Under the pieces are notes generated by a model. That model was not told where the DNA came from and did no database searches. It worked only from the letters and a program-made list of their open reading frames with translations. This document shows, one piece after another, positions 43,945 to 46,613 of a DNA stretch of 46,613 nucleotides (its first letter is position 1; each line of letters opens with the position of its first letter). The stretch is from Streptomyces sioyaensis (lineage in GTDB: Bacteria > Actinomycetota > Actinomycetes > Streptomycetales > Streptomycetaceae), in the NCBI RefSeq assembly GCF_004122735.1, contig NZ_SDIF01000050.1, forward strand, positions 1-46,613, given 5' to 3'. Position numbers and translations under genes: made by a program.

Positions 43945-44616
43945 TCAGCGTGCCCGGGCCGCGACCGCCTCCCGGGCACAGGCGTAGCCGAGCGGGCTGA
44001 TCAGCTCCTCCGCGTCCGGCAGCCAGCGGTTCGCGGCGGTGGGGCGGCGGGCCCACTGCACCACGCCGTGCGTGCCCACCCGGGTCGGTGGCGCCGCGAT
44101 GTACTCGCCCTCGCCGCGGCAGATCAGATCGAGCGCGGCCGGCACCCAGCCCAGGGCCCGGACGAGAGCGGGCACCTTCGCCGAGGCGCCGGGGAGGACG
44201 AGGAAGAGCATCCGGCGGTCGGGGGTGCGCAGCACGGGGCCGGCCGGCAGCCCCATCCGCTCCATGCGGGCCAGCGCCAGACAGCCCGCGGTCTCGGGCA
44301 CCTCCAGCGCCTCGAAGGTCCGGCCGGTCGGCAGCAGGATCGAGGCCCGCGGCCGGCTGCTCCACAGCCGGCGGACGGCGCTCGCGCTGCCGGTGGCCTC
44401 GCCGGCCCAGCCGGGCGCGGTGGGATGCGCGCCGGGCGCAGCGCAGTCGTGGGCGCGGCACGAGCAGCGCGGCGTCCTGCCGTCGTGCTCCAGCCATGCG
44501 CCGGGGAACACGTCCCAGTGCCGCTCCTCCGCATAACGCACCGCAGTGTCCAGCAGCTGCTCGCCGCGCTGCGCGGGGAGCTGCGGGGCTCCTGTGACTC
44601 CGATGGTCTTTTCCAC
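43945..44616 (-). CDS. Stand-alone bifunctional DNA primase/polymerase (prim-pol) N-terminal domain protein
   Basis: 223 residues from GTG 44616 (EKTIGVTGAPQ); TTG 44643 is in frame. The N-terminal AVRYAEERHWDVFPG and the Cys/His-rich RCSCRAHDCAAPGAHPTAPGW match the start of archaeo-eukaryotic-primase-like prim-pol domains, and AAPPTRVGTHGVVQWARRPTAANRWLPDAEELI the end. No helicase or primase C-terminal domain follows, and the usual catalytic DxE cannot be assigned with confidence, so polymerase activity is doubtful. Streptomycetes carry this form widely as I recall. It lies 130 bases upstream of the ABC ATPase gene on the same strand and is divergent from the XRE/TPR gene. Confidence 0.8.
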   Translation of the reverse strand: MEKTIGVTGAPQLPAQRGEQLLDTAVRYAEERHWDVFPGAWLEHDGRTPRCSCRAHDCAAPGAHPTAPGWAGEATGSASAVRRLWSSRPRASILLPTGRTFEALEVPETAGCLALARMERMGLPAGPVLRTPDRRMLFLVLPGASAKVPALVRALGWVPAALDLICRGEGEYIAAPPTRVGTHGVVQWARRPTAANRWLPDAEELISPLGYACAREAVAARAR

Positions 44617-45080
44617 GCCCAGGACAACTCCCGTTGTGACCAAGGGTTACGCCCAAATGGCTGACGTCCGGGGCGCATCGTTCCCGCATGTGGGGCGCAT
44701 GGGAGCACCGGTGGGGGCGCGTGTGCGGGCGGGGACCGGCGAGCGGGTAGCCACCTGCGTGACGGGCGGAGAGGCCGCCCGGCGGCAGGCCGGCGTGGAT
44801 CCCGGGGGAGCCCGGCACGGCGGCGCCGCGAGCTGCGTACGGACATCGCGCACCAGCCCACTCGTGAACGAGCGCCACGCACCGAGGACGCACGGACCGG
44901 ATCCACCACCGCTCACCAACCGCGCACAACCGCGCATCCTCGGAACGGTGCGTACCGCTCTGATCCCACTTATCGCGCATATCCCGGAACTCTCGGATAT
45001 CCGGTATATGCCTGGGGAATCGATCACGGGGAACGGCGTTCGTCGGTGAACGCGCGCAGCAGTACTCAGGGGGTACCAGC
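44617..45080. promoter_or_regulatory. Divergent control region with nested dyads
   Basis: 460 bases without a credible gene. Arms CATATCCCGGA (44978-44988) and TCCGGTATATG (45000-45010) are inverted with one mismatch, and CGGATATCCG (44994-45003) is a perfect palindrome in the same stretch. This AT-rich cluster is about 70 bases upstream of ATG 45081, a good position for a promoter and operator. Confidence 0.5.
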
Positions 45081-46475
45081 ATGGCCGCCAGGCCACTCGT
45101 CGCACGGCAGCCCAACGAACGGCTCCAGTCGCTGATCCAGGAAGCCGCCTGCTCCAACGCGGGCCTCGCCCGCCGCGTCAACATGTGCGGTGCGGAGCAC
45201 GGTCTCGACCTCCGCTACGACAAGACCTCCGTGGCCCGGTGGCTGCGCGGGCAGCAGCCGCGGGGCCGGGCTCCGGCCGTCATCGCCGAGGCGCTGGGCC
45301 GCAAGCTGGGGCGCACGGTCACCATCGACGAGATCGGGATGGCCGACGGCAAGAACCTCGCCTCCGGGGTGGGACTGCAGTTCTCGCCGACCGTCCTCGG
45401 GGCGATCGAGCAGGTCTGCGAGCTGTGGCGCAGCGACGTCGGGCGGCGCGACTTCCTCAGCGGCTCCACGGTCGCGGCCTCGGCGCTGGTGGAGCCCAGC
45501 CGCGACTGGCTGATCACCGGCGCCGATGTCCAGGTCGCCCGGAACGCCGGGGCCCGCGTCGGGATCTCGGACGTCGAGGCGGTCCGCGCGATGACCTCGG
45601 CGCTCAGCGAACTCGACCACCGCTTCGGCGCCGGGCATGTCCGGCCGGTCGTCGTGCACTACCTCAACAGCGTCGTCTCGGGGCTGCTCGCCGGCTCCTA
45701 CCGCGAGTCGGTGGGGCGTGAACTCTTCGCCGCCGTCGCGCGGTTGACGGAGCTGGGCGGCTACATGGCTGTCGACACCGGCCAGCCGGGCCTCGCCCAG
45801 CGCTACTACATCCAGGCTCTGCGGCTGGCCCAGGCGGCCGGCGACCGCGGCTACGGCGGCTACGTCCTGGCCGCGAGCATGAGCCATCTCGCCGCCTCGC
45901 TCGGCAATCCGCGCGAGATCGCCCAGCTTGCCCGCGCCGCCCAGGAAGGCGCCCGCGGCCATGTGACCCCGCGTGCGGAGGCGATGTTCTGCGCGGCGGA
46001 GGCGCGCGGACATGCGCTGATGGGCGACGGCCGGGCCTTCCAGGCGGTGGCCGGCCGGGCGGTCGCCGCGATGGAGCGGGCCGAGGCGGCCGCCGACGCG
46101 GGCGACGATCCGGTGTGGATCGCCCATTTCGACCAGGCCTATCTGGCCGATGAACTCGCCCACTGCCACCGGGACCTGGGGCAGCCGGGGCCCGCCGGAC
46201 AGCGTGCGCAGGAGGCGCTGGACGGGCATCCGGAGGGCCGGGCGCGGCGCCGGGCCATCGGTCTGCTGCTGCTGGCCGGCGCCCAGGCGCAACAGCGCGA
46301 GGTGGAGCAGGCCTGCCACACGGGAACGCAGGCGGTGGAGCTGCTCGGCGCGCTGCGCTCGGACCGGGGCGCGGAGTATCTGGAGGACTTCCAGCTGCGG
46401 TTGGAGCCGTACCGCGACGAACCCGTCGTCAGGGAGTTCAGCGCACGGCTGGAGCTGCGGGCCGCCGCGGCGTGA
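45081..46475 (+). CDS. XRE-type helix-turn-helix regulator with TPR-like C-terminal domain
   Basis: 464 residues from ATG 45081 with AGGGGG eight bases upstream. Residues about 10-75 are a helix-turn-helix (NERLQSLIQEAACSNAGLARRVN, TSVARWLRGQQPRGRAPAVIAEALGRKLG). From about 180 on the protein is all-helical with TPR-like pairs (ARLTELGGYMAVDTGQPGLAQRYYIQALRLAQAAGDRGY, AYLADELAHCHRDLGQPGPAGQRAQEAL). The layout resembles streptomycete developmental/antibiotic regulators of the NsdA type, in which the TPR part senses a partner or peptide. The specific target is unknown. Confidence 0.88.
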   Translation: MAARPLVARQPNERLQSLIQEAACSNAGLARRVNMCGAEHGLDLRYDKTSVARWLRGQQPRGRAPAVIAEALGRKLGRTVTIDEIGMADGKNLASGVGLQFSPTVLGAIEQVCELWRSDVGRRDFLSGSTVAASALVEPSRDWLITGADVQVARNAGARVGISDVEAVRAMTSALSELDHRFGAGHVRPVVVHYLNSVVSGLLAGSYRESVGRELFAAVARLTELGGYMAVDTGQPGLAQRYYIQALRLAQAAGDRGYGGYVLAASMSHLAASLGNPREIAQLARAAQEGARGHVTPRAEAMFCAAEARGHALMGDGRAFQAVAGRAVAAMERAEAAADAGDDPVWIAHFDQAYLADELAHCHRDLGQPGPAGQRAQEALDGHPEGRARRRAIGLLLLAGAQAQQREVEQACHTGTQAVELLGALRSDRGAEYLEDFQLRLEPYRDEPVVREFSARLELRAAAA

Positions 46476-46492
46476 GCAACGCCTCGTGCGGG

Positions 46493-46613
46493 GTTGGCGG
46501 CAGTATTTGTCGCGCGGAGTCGGGTTTGTCGTGTGGTGCGGGCGGGCCGGTGGGTGCGGTCCGCCCGCACCACACGACAAACCCGACTCCGCGCGACAAA
46601 TACTGCCGCCAAC
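46493..46613. repeat. Perfect 53-bp inverted repeat flush with the right end
   Basis: Bases 46493-46545 are exactly inverted at 46561-46613, with a 15-base loop. The outer arm ends on the last base of the window. It starts 18 bases after the XRE/TPR stop. As at the left end, a fold-back contig end is the simplest explanation, although here a real terminator-like hairpin that stopped the assembly is also possible. Confidence 0.85.

Overview
The window is high-GC, densely coding actinobacterial DNA, almost certainly from the core of a Streptomyces chromosome. The signs are pervasive GTG starts, a single TTA codon in all the genes I assign, typical streptomycete families (DmdR1-type iron regulator, GPP34 protein, DUF2530, AtuA/acyl-CoA carboxylase cassette, XRE/TPR regulator) and a gene order (serC ... 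AtuA-carboxylase-4CL operon ... citrate synthase - pdxH ... SIS - dmdR1) that I remember as close to the SCO4366-SCO4394 region of S. coelicolor. That synteny is from memory and was not searched. Both ends of the window are perfect inverted repeats whose outer arms end exactly on the terminal base, so the window is probably a whole draft-assembly contig with fold-back ends.

Layout. 1-5 kb: an FAD/Fe-S D-lactate-dehydrogenase-type oxidase cut by the contig end, serC, and a PPOX/F420-type oxidoreductase. 5-9.3 kb: a small secreted protein with no visible start codon, a membrane-anchored beta-propeller protein, an SGNH-fold protein, a TetR/aldo-keto reductase divergent pair and a 28-residue membrane peptide. 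9.4-13.4 kb: thpR, an NTF2-like protein divergent from a MarR regulator with a phased array of operator half-sites, a MarR-MFS efflux operon and an orphan ribbon-helix-helix protein. 13.4-18.6 kb: purine permease, DUF2530 protein, a CtpE-like P-type ATPase and two tandem small His-rich membrane proteins. 18.8-22.7 kb: two LysR regulators, a GPP34 protein and an EamA exporter. 22.9-33.5 kb: the main operon (TIGR03084, AtuA, acyl-CoA carboxylase beta and alpha, acyl-CoA dehydrogenase, 4CL-type ligase, enoyl-CoA hydratase, TetR). Most junctions are short gaps or 4-base overlaps. Together the genes describe uptake of an acid into CoA-thioester catabolism through dehydrogenation, carboxylation and hydration. 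33.46-33.92 kb: a 342-bp imperfect inverted repeat followed by tandem 58-bp repeats. 33.9-41.2 kb: citrate synthase divergent from pdxH, a PAS-GAF protein without an output domain, an SIS sugar isomerase divergent from dmdR1 with a DasR-like site between them, and an alpha/beta-hydrolase-fold protein that lacks its nucleophile, carries the only TTA codon and sits behind a LexA-like box. 41.3-46.5 kb: an ABC exporter, a stand-alone prim-pol-like protein and an XRE/TPR regulator.

Many genes have a TANNNT hexamer 6-8 bases before the start codon and little or no ribosome-binding site, which suggests leaderless transcripts. No tRNA, rRNA, CRISPR, insertion sequence or prophage was seen.
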